64,000 nt of DNA from Bacillota bacterium (lineage in GTDB: Bacteria > Bacillota > Clostridia > Lachnospirales > Lachnospiraceae), in assembly GCA_023415055.1 (NCBI GenBank), contig JAEZLZ010000020.1:1-64000 (forward strand), written 5' to 3'. How positions within the stretch are numbered: position 1 is the first letter of the stretch; every line of letters starts with the position of its first letter. The notes below the pieces were generated by a model. That model worked only from the letters and a program-made list of their open reading frames with translations, had not been told where the DNA came from and searched no databases. The translations under genes were made by a program, and so were the position numbers. Positions 1 to 9,338 of this stretch are shown here, one piece after another.

Positions 1-1353
1 TCGGCAGATAACGTCATAAAGCTTGAGGATGTAATTGGCTCCGCCGATCAAAAATATACCGATCCCGAAATGAAGCAGCCCAATCATACCGGCGAGAAGT
101 GAGGTAAGAGTAAGCACCGTGACAAACGGAAGGATAATCAGATTCGTTATGATACTGTATAGTGGGAATTGATAGAAGTAATAAAGAATGACCGGAGCGG
201 TCGCAGCTGTTGCACTATAGCTGATCAACAGATTGTCTTTAAGGATATTCTTTGCGGGAAAGAGTCGCTTAAGTTCCGGAAGCAATAAAGCGATACCCAA
301 GACGGCCAAAAAGGATAAGAGAAAACCTGCACTAAACAGCTGCAGGGGATTCTGAAGTAAGATCAAAAGAGCACTAAGTGCAGTTGCAGACAGCATATCA
401 TAAGTCTTTCCGAGCAAGGATGCCAGAAGGAGGATTACCGTCATAACAACGGCACGGTTCGTCGATACACTGAAATTAGTTAATACACCATAGCTGTAGA
501 TAAATGCTATTGTAATGATCGTAGAAGCAATTTTCGGTAACCTGCACTTATTTAGCACCCAAAAAATACTCATTCCAATCAAAGTTATGTGAAGGCCGGA
601 GATTGCAAGGATATGAGAGATTCCATTCTCCTGATACAGCTGCCTGACATCTTCCTCTAACAGATACTTTTCTCCTAACAGCATAGCAATCAGGGTACCC
701 GCTTCTCTATTTTCAAGGATGCTACGATAGACTTTGATCAGCCTTTCCTTTTTGTCATATAGAAATTGGGAATACCTAAGATATTTTCTATCACGGATGG
801 TTACTCTGTCCGCAATCAGCTTAAAATCAATGTTTTCTATTTGGTAGTAGAGTTCTTCGTTGAATTGGCCGGGATTGGAGGCCTTTTTGAACTTCTCGAG
901 CGTACCGACGGCAAGGATTTTATTACCGATTCGATAATCTTGCATCTCTGAAGTATATAGAATGACATTTTCACATAGATAAGAATCTCCTTTTGATAAA
1001 GAGATCTGATTATTTTCAACATACAGTGTCAATCCGGTTGGTTTCATAACAATCGATTTAATCTGACCTGTTAGTTCACAAGGTGCTTTTTGCTCAAAGG
1101 TATAATAAAGGTCCGGAAGCTTAAGCTGGTCTCTCATCACCATAAAACCGAGGATAAAAAAAAGCGGCAGGCTGTACATCAAACGTCTTGTAAATAGATG
1201 CTGCAGCTTTCTGTTTCGGTTTCGAAGACAATAAATGGCGGCCAGCCAAAGACCCACCATACCAATTAGAATACCAATTGAAATATACTGCCAGGCAAAG
1301 ATAGTTCCCAACAGATAAGCCCCCAGGATCCACACCAGCGGGCGTTTGATCAA
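1..1353 (-). CDS. comEC: ComEC/Rec2 DNA-uptake channel protein, N-terminal part (runs off window)
   Basis: The frame is open from a TTG at 1353-1351 to base 1, giving 451 residues without a stop. Hydrophobic N-terminal segments are followed by a soluble OB-like stretch and then the family signature SHILAISGLHITLIG near residue 245, with many membrane segments after it. ComEC is the inner-membrane channel that takes up single-stranded DNA in transformation; the C-terminal metallo-beta-lactamase-like domain would lie beyond the left edge. The TTG start is preceded by AGGAGGGG at a good distance. It follows the GerMN lipoprotein gene by 17 bases, so it is probably the distal gene of the comEA-to-comEC operon. 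Family assignment is firm from the motif; completeness cannot be judged. Confidence 0.93.
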   Translation of the reverse strand, partial: MIKRPLVWILGAYLLGTIFAWQYISIGILIGMVGLWLAAIYCLRNRNRKLQHLFTRRLMYSLPLFFILGFMVMRDQLKLPDLYYTFEQKAPCELTGQIKSIVMKPTGLTLYVENNQISLSKGDSYLCENVILYTSEMQDYRIGNKILAVGTLEKFKKASNPGQFNEELYYQIENIDFKLIADRVTIRDRKYLRYSQFLYDKKERLIKVYRSILENREAGTLIAMLLGEKYLLEEDVRQLYQENGISHILAISGLHITLIGMSIFWVLNKCRLPKIASTIITIAFIYSYGVLTNFSVSTNRAVVMTVILLLASLLGKTYDMLSATALSALLILLQNPLQLFSAGFLLSFLAVLGIALLLPELKRLFPAKNILKDNLLISYSATAATAPVILYYFYQFPLYSIITNLIILPFVTVLTLTSLLAGMIGLLHFGIGIFLIGGANYILKLYDVICR

Positions 1354-1370
1354 TTCTTCTCCCCTCCTGT

Positions 1371-2279
1371 CTAACCTTCTTCTAACATCGACAGATCTCT
1401 TTCAAAGAAACCATCCAGAGCCGTTCCATCGCCGAATACAGGCTGTACTTCTCCGTTGACAAGAAACTGAACCTTTGTGATATAGGGTAATTCCACCAGA
1501 GTATTGACGATAGAATAGATTACCACTTCATCCTCCATCTTCGGTATCTTCTCCATAAATTTATTACTGAAATCAACGTAGCATACGCCTTCCTTCATCT
1601 CCACCTTCAGTATGTCCGTCCCTTCTGGAATAGTACGATACATACCAATCTGAGATGGACCGCTCAACAGTTCCCTTAGGACCTGTTCCTCCAGAGACCC
1701 GGTGCCGGTATAAGTGATATCAGTTACAAATTCCTTTAACGCATCTCCTGCTTCATTAGCAAAATAAAGCTTCACTTTTGTCTCTGTACCCGTACTATCG
1801 ATAAAATCTTCCTTGGTCATAATCCCTACCAGATTTCCGTTCGAATCGATCAAGGGCTGTCCATTCACCGAGAACTGGATATATTCCACATCCTTAATCT
1901 GACTTAAGGTCTTAACCACTGCTGCCCGGCAAAGTACTTCACCGATTTCGGGCAGTTCACTATAGCCGGTATCGAAATTAATCGTCAGACTGCTGTCTTC
2001 ATTAAAGGTAAAATCCTTTACCGATACCGTATCCGTCATGGCGCTTTTATACAGTAGATTCTCGGGATTGAGCTTTAGCATATACAAAAGCTCCTCAATT
2101 TGTTCATCGCGGTCTTTACTGATCATCTGATAAGGTTCGCTTACCAGCGCAGAGGTTTTCGAGTCCAGATAATAGATGGAAACCTCAGTTCCGGAATCAG
2201 CTGAATTTTTCTTATTATTGCAGGCTCCTAATACTAATACTATTAGAAGCATCGTAAATACGATACCTAATCTCTTCAT
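1371..2279 (-). CDS. GerMN-domain lipoprotein
   Basis: 302 residues with a lipoprotein signal: basic start, hydrophobic core and lipobox LGAC with the lipidated Cys at 20. The mature part contains two similar GerMN domains (about 35-150 and 165-285), each with an NFDTGYSEL- or DFSNKFMEK-like strand and a 'VxFLVNGE'-like end. GerMN domains occur in spore germination protein GerM and in actinobacterial LpqB. The gene lies 12 bases after a sensor kinase gene, as lpqB follows mtrAB, so a role as an extracytoplasmic partner of that kinase is a reasonable inference. It could instead be a sporulation or envelope protein that merely shares the operon. Confidence 0.85.
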   Translation of the reverse strand: MKRLGIVFTMLLIVLVLGACNNKKNSADSGTEVSIYYLDSKTSALVSEPYQMISKDRDEQIEELLYMLKLNPENLLYKSAMTDTVSVKDFTFNEDSSLTINFDTGYSELPEIGEVLCRAAVVKTLSQIKDVEYIQFSVNGQPLIDSNGNLVGIMTKEDFIDSTGTETKVKLYFANEAGDALKEFVTDITYTGTGSLEEQVLRELLSGPSQIGMYRTIPEGTDILKVEMKEGVCYVDFSNKFMEKIPKMEDEVVIYSIVNTLVELPYITKVQFLVNGEVQPVFGDGTALDGFFERDLSMLEEG

Positions 2280-2291
2280 GGTTTCCTCCGA

Positions 2292-3686
2292 CTAGACAAT
2301 GTAGTTCAAGGGAATACGAACATTAAAGGTCGTTCCCTCACCTTCCTTACTGTACACCTTGATAGCCCCCCGGTGCATCTGAATCACGTTCTTGGTGATT
2401 GCAAGACCCAGACCGGTACCTCCGGTCTCTCTCGATCTTGCCTTATCCACACGGTAAAAACGTTCGAAGATAGAATCCTGTGCTTCTAAGGGTATACCGA
2501 TCCCAGAGTCGGATACCTTAATAAAGAAATATTTATGATCCGCATTCAACGACACGCGAACCCAACCATCTTCTGTATTATACTTGATCGCATTTTCAAT
2601 CAGATTCGATATAGCCAAGGATAGCTTCACCTCGTCCACCTCCGCAATTACAGGACGAAAACTCTCGTAGATCATTTCAATGTTCTGCTTCTTCGCAATC
2701 GGAGTCAACCTCTTCAGAATCAGCTCCAGAAGCTCGTTGATATTAATCGGAGCGATGTTCATATCACCGGCAGTTTTATCCAGTTTCACTAGGGAGAGAA
2801 GATCATTGATGATCTTATTTTCACGTTCAATCTCATCGGTAATGTCTATCAGAAATTCGCGGTATAGCTCAATCGGTGTATCTTCCTGCATCAGTAAGGA
2901 ATCTGCCAGAACCTTGATTGAGGTAATCGGAGTCTTCAGCTCATGAGACACATTAGATACGAATTCCTGCCTGGAGTTTTCCAGCTTCTGCATTCGATTC
3001 ATCATGTGATTAAAGGAATCGGATATTTTCTCAATCTCATTGTAGCCTTTTATGGCAATGCCTTCATTCATATATCCTTCTGTAATCCGATCGATGGAAT
3101 TAACGACACTGGTTAATGGTTTTGTGAGCACACCGGTAAAATAGAAGGAAAAGGCAACGATCAGTACTCCAAGAATGATCGCGAATAATACCACTCTCTG
3201 TTCCAAGCTATCCCGAATATTCTGAATATCTTTAGTAGAAAAATTCATAACAATAACACCCATAGCTTCCTTACTATCGTCATGGGTGATGGGATATGTC
3301 ATTTTTATATAATGTGTTTTTTGGTCATGAAAGGACCCCGTCTGACCTCCCTGGAGACATTCAATAACATCCTCTGAGATAAGGTACTTTCCTTCCTCCA
3401 GTGAGTAGGTATCCTTTACAATATTTAGATTACTATTTACGATAATAATTCTTCCGTTATAAATATCAGAGATCCTGGAAACCTCGGAATCCACCTCCGG
3501 ATCCTCTCCGGTTGCCAGGTAACCTCTAGAATAAAGCATGTCAGAAAGCATTAAGCCTTGATTTTCAAGTTCTGCTCTTCGGTTTCCCATTGCCTTTTCT
3601 TCATAAGTATTTAGCAAAACATAGGAAAAAAAAGTCAAAGGTACAATGCCTAATATAATAAACACTACCAGCAGATAGATTCTCAT
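2292..3686 (-). CDS. Sensor histidine kinase (HAMP, HisKA, HATPase)
   Basis: 464 residues. Membrane segments at about 4-25 and 165-187 enclose an extracytoplasmic sensor domain of about 140 residues. A HAMP linker (about 188-236) precedes the dimerisation box SHELKTP with the phospho-accepting His near 248; N, G1 (DSGIGIP), F and G2 (GTGLGLA) boxes follow. This is a PhoR/WalK-like class I kinase. It lies 19 bases after the response regulator gene, its likely partner. The ATG used here has no convincing ribosome site, and the frame stays open upstream across the regulator's stop with residues KFRFLNS just before the Met, so translation may be coupled or start slightly earlier. Confidence 0.92.
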   Translation of the reverse strand: MRIYLLVVFIILGIVPLTFFSYVLLNTYEEKAMGNRRAELENQGLMLSDMLYSRGYLATGEDPEVDSEVSRISDIYNGRIIIVNSNLNIVKDTYSLEEGKYLISEDVIECLQGGQTGSFHDQKTHYIKMTYPITHDDSKEAMGVIVMNFSTKDIQNIRDSLEQRVVLFAIILGVLIVAFSFYFTGVLTKPLTSVVNSIDRITEGYMNEGIAIKGYNEIEKISDSFNHMMNRMQKLENSRQEFVSNVSHELKTPITSIKVLADSLLMQEDTPIELYREFLIDITDEIERENKIINDLLSLVKLDKTAGDMNIAPININELLELILKRLTPIAKKQNIEMIYESFRPVIAEVDEVKLSLAISNLIENAIKYNTEDGWVRVSLNADHKYFFIKVSDSGIGIPLEAQDSIFERFYRVDKARSRETGGTGLGLAITKNVIQMHRGAIKVYSKEGEGTTFNVRIPLNYIV

Positions 3687-3705
3687 GCTGTTTAAGAACC
3701 GAAAC

Positions 3706-4404
3706 TTACTCTTGATTTTGGAAAAAATAACCTACACCCCATTTTGTATGTATAAATTTTGGTTCACTTGGATTGCTCTCAATCTTTTCTCTCAATCTTC
3801 GAATGTGAACATCAACGGTTCTTACATCCCCCGGATAATCATAGCCCCATACAATATTTAAAAGGTTTTCCCGGCTATATACTTTATTAGGATTAAATAC
3901 CAGAAGTTCTAATAAATCAAACTCCTTTGCAGTCAGATTGACCTCTTTACCAGAGATATATACTCTTCTGTTCTCACAGTCTATCTTCATGTCACCAAAG
4001 GTTACCGTCTTTGAATCTGAGCTTGCGGTATTTGTATTCTTATTGCTGCGGCGCATGATCGCCTTAATTCTGGCCTTTACCTCAAGGATATTAAAGGGTT
4101 TTGTGATATAATCGTCCGCCCCATATTCAAGACCGAGGATCTTATCCATATCATCACCCTTAGCTGTCAGCATAATGATTGGCATCATGGAGAACTCTCT
4201 GATTTGCTGGCATACCTCGAAACCGGACAACTTCGGAAGCATAACATCCAAAAGTACTACATCATATTCCTTCTTCTTGGCAGCTTCCAGGGCTTCTTCC
4301 CCGTCATAGGCACAATCCACTTCCATGCCATCCTGCTCAAGACTGAACCGGATCCCCTTAACAATCAACTTCTCATCATCCACTACCAATACTCTTTTAG
4401 CCAT
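3706..4404 (-). CDS. OmpR/PhoB-family response regulator
   Basis: 232 residues. The receiver domain has the acidic pair D9-D10, the phosphorylation site D53 in LLDVMLP, and the conserved Lys in YITKPF. The C-terminal half is a winged helix ending in VRTVDVHIRRLREKIE and a WGVGYFF strand, typical of PhoB/WalR regulators that bind direct repeats. A GAGGTG ribosome site precedes ATG. It is 43 bases downstream of comEA and directly upstream of its kinase. Its targets are not shown by the sequence; its position suggests envelope or DNA-uptake regulation, which is inference only. Confidence 0.93.
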   Translation of the reverse strand: MAKRVLVVDDEKLIVKGIRFSLEQDGMEVDCAYDGEEALEAAKKKEYDVVLLDVMLPKLSGFEVCQQIREFSMMPIIMLTAKGDDMDKILGLEYGADDYITKPFNILEVKARIKAIMRRSNKNTNTASSDSKTVTFGDMKIDCENRRVYISGKEVNLTAKEFDLLELLVFNPNKVYSRENLLNIVWGYDYPGDVRTVDVHIRRLREKIESNPSEPKFIHTKWGVGYFFQNQE

Positions 4405-4447
4405 TTTTTCACCTCATCAAAATATAGTAAACATTTCGTTTGTTATC

Positions 4448-5155
4448 CTATTTCACTGTGATTAAGGAGGAAATCTTCTGGAATAACCCTTCTTTGATTC
4501 CGGGTATCTTCATAAGCTCCTCAATCGTCTGAAAGCTTCCGTTTGTCGTTCTGTATTCAATAATACTGGCCGCTTTCGCCTCTCCGACTCCCGGTAGTTC
4601 CATCAGCGCCATTGCATCCGCTGTATTTATATTAATCCGTTGTTCGGAAGAAGCAGCATCTGCAGGCATCGTAGGTTCCTGCGCAGAATAGTCTTCCACT
4701 GTTTGCCCTTCAACCTCCTTGGCATTCGGAACATAGATCTTCTGTCCATCCGCCACTTTAAAAGCTTGATTAATGTAATCACCAGCTGCCTCCTCTGTCA
4801 GTCCGCCTGCCAGTTCAATCACATCAATTACTCTGGTACCCTCGTCAACCCGGTAAACTCCCGGTTTCTTGACTGCTCCACATAGATGAACATAGATAGA
4901 GGTACTCGATTTCTGATCTTCTTCTTTCGTTACCGTCCCGGTCGTTATATTAAGCGGTGCAACAGTCGGTCCGGTAATCTTATCTATGGTCATATCTGCT
5001 TGATTTAGATCATTTTCAGATACTCCCCCTTCACCTGACAAATCAGTGATTAATGTATCGGAGGAATTCTTCGATTGATATGCACAACTATAGCAAACAC
5101 CTGTAATCAATAACAAGATACAGGTAAGTCCAATCATAATATATTTCTTATTCAT
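4448..5155 (-). CDS. comEA: ComEA-type DNA-binding competence protein (SLBB + helix-hairpin-helix)
   Basis: 235 residues. An N-terminal membrane anchor (about 5-24) is followed by a low-complexity linker, an SLBB domain (IYVHLCGAVKKPGVY, near 87-140) and a C-terminal pair of helix-hairpin-helix motifs starting ININTADAMALMELPGVG. That is the standard ComEA architecture; the protein binds double-stranded DNA outside the membrane and hands it to ComEC. Here comEA and comEC are separated by a two-component system and a GerMN gene on the same strand instead of being adjacent. A consensus-like promoter lies about 75 bases upstream. Confidence 0.92.
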   Translation of the reverse strand: MNKKYIMIGLTCILLLITGVCYSCAYQSKNSSDTLITDLSGEGGVSENDLNQADMTIDKITGPTVAPLNITTGTVTKEEDQKSSTSIYVHLCGAVKKPGVYRVDEGTRVIDVIELAGGLTEEAAGDYINQAFKVADGQKIYVPNAKEVEGQTVEDYSAQEPTMPADAASSEQRININTADAMALMELPGVGEAKAASIIEYRTTNGSFQTIEELMKIPGIKEGLFQKISSLITVK

Positions 5156-5229
5156 TGTCTATCCTCTTCCTTATGTTGAAAAAGATGACTTAAAAAGTAC
5201 CCTCTATACTTTTTTGATAAGACATTATC

Positions 5230-5258
5230 ATTTTACATAATCTGCACATCATTTACAA
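5230..5258 (-). promoter_or_regulatory. Promoter of the comEA operon
   Basis: On the minus strand TTGTAA and TAAAAT are separated by 17 bases, a close match to the vegetative sigma-A consensus. It lies between the DMT permease gene and comEA, about 75 bases before the comEA start, and is the only good promoter seen before comEC. Confidence 0.6.
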
Positions 5259-5289
5259 TAGGTATTTCATCCATAAAACTAGAAAAAAC

Positions 5290-5736
5290 TCAACATTTTT
5301 TCCAATTACATTGAAATATGGCAATTCCTGCTATGACCAAAGCAACTCCTATTAGCTTATGCCATTCAAATTCTATTCTCTTAGTTCCGAATACTCCGAA
5401 CAGTTCAATCAGATATGCTACCAGAAGCTGTGCAATGATGATAAACATATTCGCCATCGCAGGTCCTAAGGCATCCACACTTTTGATTACAGTGTAGGTG
5501 ATAAAGGCACCCAGTACTCCTCCGAAAAGCATATACTTGCCTTCTATCTTGAATAAACCGGAGAAGGTTCCCTCTCTCCCCGTGACCAGCCAGGCTGCAA
5601 AGCAAACGAGCATTGCGGTGAATTGAACAAAGGTTGCGGATACCCAGATCCCTGTCTGCTTTGTAACTCCTGTATTAAATACCCCCTGTGTACTCATTAG
5701 CGCTCCTGACAGGATGGCAATCAAAAATCCCCACAT
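5290..5736 (-). CDS. Small DMT-family membrane transporter (DUF606/YdcZ type)
   Basis: 148 residues with about five predicted membrane segments and almost no soluble parts. The opening MWGFLIAILSGALMSTQGVFN, with conserved small residues and the Q-x-x-x-N pattern, and the segment GPAMANMFIIIAQLLVAY are typical of the DUF606 (YdcZ) branch of the drug/metabolite transporter superfamily. Such proteins are often half-size and dimeric; the substrate is unknown. It stands alone between the argD terminator and the comEA promoter. Confidence 0.8.
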   Translation of the reverse strand: MWGFLIAILSGALMSTQGVFNTGVTKQTGIWVSATFVQFTAMLVCFAAWLVTGREGTFSGLFKIEGKYMLFGGVLGAFITYTVIKSVDALGPAMANMFIIIAQLLVAYLIELFGVFGTKRIEFEWHKLIGVALVIAGIAIFQCNWKKC

Positions 5737-5813
5737 ACCACTACACCGAACCTTTCCACATAATATTTATTATCTAAGATTTCCATTTTTGGTGTTCGAT
5801 ATACTATAGCTGT

Positions 5814-5850
5814 AAAGGAAAAGGCTGCCACTGAAAGTAAAGCGGCAACC
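5814..5850 (-). terminator. Intrinsic terminator after argD
   Basis: On the minus strand GGTTGCCGCT pairs with AGTGGCAGCC, followed by TTTTCCTTT. It lies directly downstream of the argD stop and closes the arginine operon. Confidence 0.75.
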
Positions 5851-5856
5851 CAATTA

Positions 5857-7041
5857 TTATAGTTTATTTAATACATCACTGAGAATTGCAATCATTTCAT
5901 CCACATGTTTCTCTTCGATAATCAAAGGGGGAACAAAACGGATCACATTTGCTCCTGCGCTGATTAAAATCAATCCGGACTCCATTACTTTTGGAATAAT
6001 GTCCTTTACCGGTATCGTAAATTCCAGGCCCTGCATTAATCCCATGCCGCGACGTTCCTTGATAAAATCATATTTTGTAACAAGCTGATCCAATTGTTCA
6101 CAAAGATACGGTGCTATCTTCTGTACGTGAACCAAAATATCCTCACTCTCAAACAAATCAAACACCTTACTTACCGCTGCAGTTACAAAAGGATTGCCAC
6201 CGTAAGTCGTACCGTGATCCCCCGGTTCAAAGGCCGAAGCAACTTCCTCCCTCGCTGCGAAGGCACCTACAGGAACTCCGCATCCCAAGGCTTTTGCGCA
6301 GGTTAGTATATCCGGTTTTACCTTATAATACTCGTTGGCAAACATAGTTCCGGTCCTGCCCATACCACACTGAATCTCATCCAGAATCAGTAAAATATCA
6401 TGCTCATCGCATAGCCTTCGTACCCCTTGAAGAAATTCCTGATCTGCGGGATGCAAACCTCCTTCTCCCTGAATCGGTTCGAGAATAATGACACTGGTTC
6501 TTTCATTGATTAAAGCTTTCACACTGTCCAGATTATTGAACTCGGCAAATACGACACCACCGATTAATGGACCGAAGGCTTCCCTGTATTTTGCATTTCC
6601 CGTAACACTGAGTGCCCCCATGCTCCTGCCGTGAAAGGAATGATCCATGGAGATGATCTCGCTGTCAGCGACTTTATGCTTCTTATAATAATACTTTCTG
6701 GCCAACTTGACTGCACCCTCGATTGCTTCAGTTCCGCTGCTGGTAAAAAATACACGGTCCATGCCGGATGCTCTGGTCAGCTTTTCTGCTGCCTCGATCG
6801 CTGGGACATTATAATACAGATTGGAGGTATGAAGCAGCTTATCAATCTGTGCTTTTAATGCATCATTGAATTGTCTGTTCCCGTAGCCAAGTGCAAATAC
6901 AGCGATTCCTGCAGCAAAATCAAGATATTTCTTGTTATTTATATCAAAGAGATAAACTCCCTCGCCGCGATCAAGAACAATCTGATATCGGCTATAGGTA
7001 TGCATCAGAACCTTCTCCGCTTTTTCTATATACTCCTGCAT
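5857..7041 (-). CDS. argD: Acetylornithine aminotransferase
   Basis: 394 residues, normal for ArgD. It is a class III pyridoxal-phosphate aminotransferase converting N-acetylglutamate semialdehyde and glutamate to N-acetylornithine and 2-oxoglutarate. Visible motifs: the phosphate-binding FFTSSGTEAIEGAVKLAR near 98, LDEIQCGMGRTG with the cofactor-contacting Asp near 222, and the Schiff-base Lys in TCAKALGCGVPVGAF near 250. It follows argB by about 100 bases and ends at a terminator. Related gamma-aminotransferases are similar in sequence, but the argJ-argB context decides the call. Confidence 0.95.
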   Translation of the reverse strand: MQEYIEKAEKVLMHTYSRYQIVLDRGEGVYLFDINNKKYLDFAAGIAVFALGYGNRQFNDALKAQIDKLLHTSNLYYNVPAIEAAEKLTRASGMDRVFFTSSGTEAIEGAVKLARKYYYKKHKVADSEIISMDHSFHGRSMGALSVTGNAKYREAFGPLIGGVVFAEFNNLDSVKALINERTSVIILEPIQGEGGLHPADQEFLQGVRRLCDEHDILLILDEIQCGMGRTGTMFANEYYKVKPDILTCAKALGCGVPVGAFAAREEVASAFEPGDHGTTYGGNPFVTAAVSKVFDLFESEDILVHVQKIAPYLCEQLDQLVTKYDFIKERRGMGLMQGLEFTIPVKDIIPKVMESGLILISAGANVIRFVPPLIIEEKHVDEMIAILSDVLNKL

Positions 7042-7142
7042 TCTATATCGAATCCTTTCCTACCTTAATATAATGGATAATGGTGACACATCATAAATCA
7101 GGCTTGTGTGTAGACAGTATGTCATTTTTTCTTTTAAATAAT

Positions 7143-8051
7143 CTATTTATTTTCAATGATGGTCTCATTCTCATAGATACTTTTTTGATCAATGATTGCT
7201 GTTCCGATACCTTTATTGGTAAAGAACTCAAGTAACAGACAATGTTCTATTCTACCATCCAGAATATGCACTCTGGATACGCCGTTTCTTACGGCATCTA
7301 CACAATTTTTCAGCTTGGGAAGCATTCCTCCTCCGATAAATCCACTGTCCAAAAGCGCATCCGCATTATCCAGAGTCAGCACCGAGATCAGGCTGTCTTT
7401 ATCCTTTGGATCCGCATACACACCCTCGATATCTGTTAAAAACACTAATTTCTCCGCTCCAATTGCAGTAGCTACAGCACAAGCTGCATCATCCGCATTG
7501 ATATTGTAATTCTGATACTCATCATCCAGACCAATAGGTGCAATGACAGGTACAAAATTATTATCAATCAGTGTATTAATGAGTTCTGTATTTACTTCCT
7601 TGATATTTCCGACAAAACCGATATCCTGACCGTTTACCGTCTTCTTATCGACCTTTATGGTACCTCCGTCCTTGCCGCTGATACCAACTGCTTTGACTCC
7701 GAGCTTTTCCACCATCTGCACCAGGTTCTTATTCACTTTACCAAGAACCATTTCCGCAACCTCCATCGTCTGCTCATCGGTTACACGGAGACCTTCAACA
7801 AATTTTGATTCATGCCCTAATAAACCGAGCCATTTTGTAATCTCTTTACCGCCTCCATGCACGATGATGGGCTGCATACCAACCAACTTCAGCAAAGCGA
7901 CATCCTTGATTACGTTAAGCTGCAGATTTTCATCCAGCATTGCACTTCCGCCGTACTTTACAACGACCTTCTTATTATTGAACTTTTGTATGTAGGGAAG
8001 CGCTTCAATCAAGATCTGCGCCTTCATTAATATCTGATCCATCTGTTCCAT
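7143..8051 (-). CDS. argB: Acetylglutamate kinase
   Basis: 302 residues. Phosphorylates N-acetylglutamate in the second step of arginine synthesis. The amino-acid-kinase fold shows KYGGSAM (ATP loop), [12 protein letters not shown] (substrate loop) and [15 protein letters not shown]. The N-terminal helix ([21 protein letters not shown]) is of the type seen in arginine-inhibited hexameric enzymes. An in-frame TTG lies 24 bases upstream, but the ATG at 8051 has AAGGA at the right distance and gives the usual N-terminus. Overall about 30 bases separate it from argJ. Confidence 0.95.
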   Translation of the reverse strand: MEQMDQILMKAQILIEALPYIQKFNNKKVVVKYGGSAMLDENLQLNVIKDVALLKLVGMQPIIVHGGGKEITKWLGLLGHESKFVEGLRVTDEQTMEVAEMVLGKVNKNLVQMVEKLGVKAVGISGKDGGTIKVDKKTVNGQDIGFVGNIKEVNTELINTLIDNNFVPVIAPIGLDDEYQNYNINADDAACAVATAIGAEKLVFLTDIEGVYADPKDKDSLISVLTLDNADALLDSGFIGGGMLPKLKNCVDAVRNGVSRVHILDGRIEHCLLLEFFTNKGIGTAIIDQKSIYENETIIENK

Positions 8052-8082
8052 GTCCGTTATCCTTTCCTGATGCAATCTGAAT

Positions 8083-9303
8083 TTAAGAGCGGTAGTCCGC
8101 GTTAATCTTTACATAATCGTAGGAAAAGTCGCAGCCCCAGGCCGTCGCAGTCTCCGTACCGTATTTGAGATCAGCGATTGCTGTCACCTCCTTGCCGGAG
8201 AGTATCTTGGTTGCTACCTCCTCAGAATAATCAGTGGCCATTCCGCTTTCCACCAGCTGAAGCTTACCATCCGCACTTTCAATGAAAAGGTCCACCTTAT
8301 CCGGGTCGAAGTCTACACCGGAATAACCCATGGCACATAAGATTCTGCCCCAGTTTGCATCATTGCCAAATACTGCAGTTTTTACCAGATTGGAGGTGAT
8401 AATCGATTTACTGATTGTCGCTGCTTCCTCCCAAGTTGCGGCACCTAATACCTTTACTTCGAACAGTTTGGTAGCCCCTTCTCCGTCTGCTGCCATCTGC
8501 TTGGCAAGAACAGTAGTAACATAATTTAATGCTTTGCAGAAGGTCTCATAATCTGCATTTTTCTCTGTTATTTCTTTATTCTCTGCTAGTCCGTTCGCAA
8601 GTACCAATAAAGAGTCATTGGTCGAGGTATCACGATCAACACTGATCATATTAAAGGACACCTTTACATCTGCGCTCAGTGCCTCCTGAAGAAGTTCCTT
8701 ACTGATATTCAGATCGGTTGTGACTACACCCAACATGGTTGCCATATTCGGATGGATCATTCCTGAGCCCTTCGCCATACCCCCGAGCTTTACTTCTTTA
8801 CCGTCGATCAGAAAACTGACCGCACATTCCTTTGCATAGGTATCCGTTGTCATGATTGCTTCTGCAGCCAGGGCGGCAGCTTCCTGCCCCTCCCTAAGCT
8901 CCGCTGCCAGGAGCTTAGCTCCTTCTTCAATGACGGTAATAGGGAGCTGCTTGCCGATGACACCGGTCGAAGCTGTGTATACAGCGTTTACAGGGATGTT
9001 CAGAACATCGGCGACGGCTTTTGCCATCCGTTCATTGTTCATCTCGCCTTCTATGCCGGTGCAGGCATTTGCTACGCCGCTGTTTAGTACTACTGCCTGT
9101 ACGAAGGGACTTTCCTTCGTCACCTTCATATCCCACTTTACCGGAGCCGCTTTCACAACATTCGTCGTGAAGGTACCCGCTCCCTTCGCAGGTACGGTTG
9201 AATATACCAGAGCCATATCTTTTCTCTTCTTCTTAATTCCCGCATATACTCCTGCTGCCTGAAATCCCTTTGCAGCTGTTACTCCGCCATCTATTATCTT
9301 CAT
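8083..9303 (-). CDS. argJ: Bifunctional ornithine acetyltransferase / N-acetylglutamate synthase
   Basis: 406 residues, the expected length. The precursor cleaves itself at [14 protein letters not shown] between Ala and the nucleophilic Thr near 190, making alpha and beta chains. It transfers the acetyl group from N-acetylornithine to glutamate, recycling it, and in the bifunctional form also uses acetyl-Co[16 protein letters not shown] and the C-terminal KINADYRS are conserved. The gene lies between a GNAT gene and argB. argC, which normally sits in this cluster, is absent from the window. Confidence 0.95.
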   Translation of the reverse strand: MKIIDGGVTAAKGFQAAGVYAGIKKKRKDMALVYSTVPAKGAGTFTTNVVKAAPVKWDMKVTKESPFVQAVVLNSGVANACTGIEGEMNNERMAKAVADVLNIPVNAVYTASTGVIGKQLPITVIEEGAKLLAAELREGQEAAALAAEAIMTTDTYAKECAVSFLIDGKEVKLGGMAKGSGMIHPNMATMLGVVTTDLNISKELLQEALSADVKVSFNMISVDRDTSTNDSLLVLANGLAENKEITEKNADYETFCKALNYVTTVLAKQMAADGEGATKLFEVKVLGAATWEEAATISKSIITSNLVKTAVFGNDANWGRILCAMGYSGVDFDPDKVDLFIESADGKLQLVESGMATDYSEEVATKILSGKEVTAIADLKYGTETATAWGCDFSYDYVKINADYRS

Positions 9304-9338
9304 ATGAATACCTTACCTTTCCGTATTATAATTATAAA

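Noticed and set aside
8852..9262. 136-codon plus-strand frame antisense to argJ
   Set aside because: Ala/Ser-rich product typical of the complement of a GC-balanced coding region; argJ is certain.
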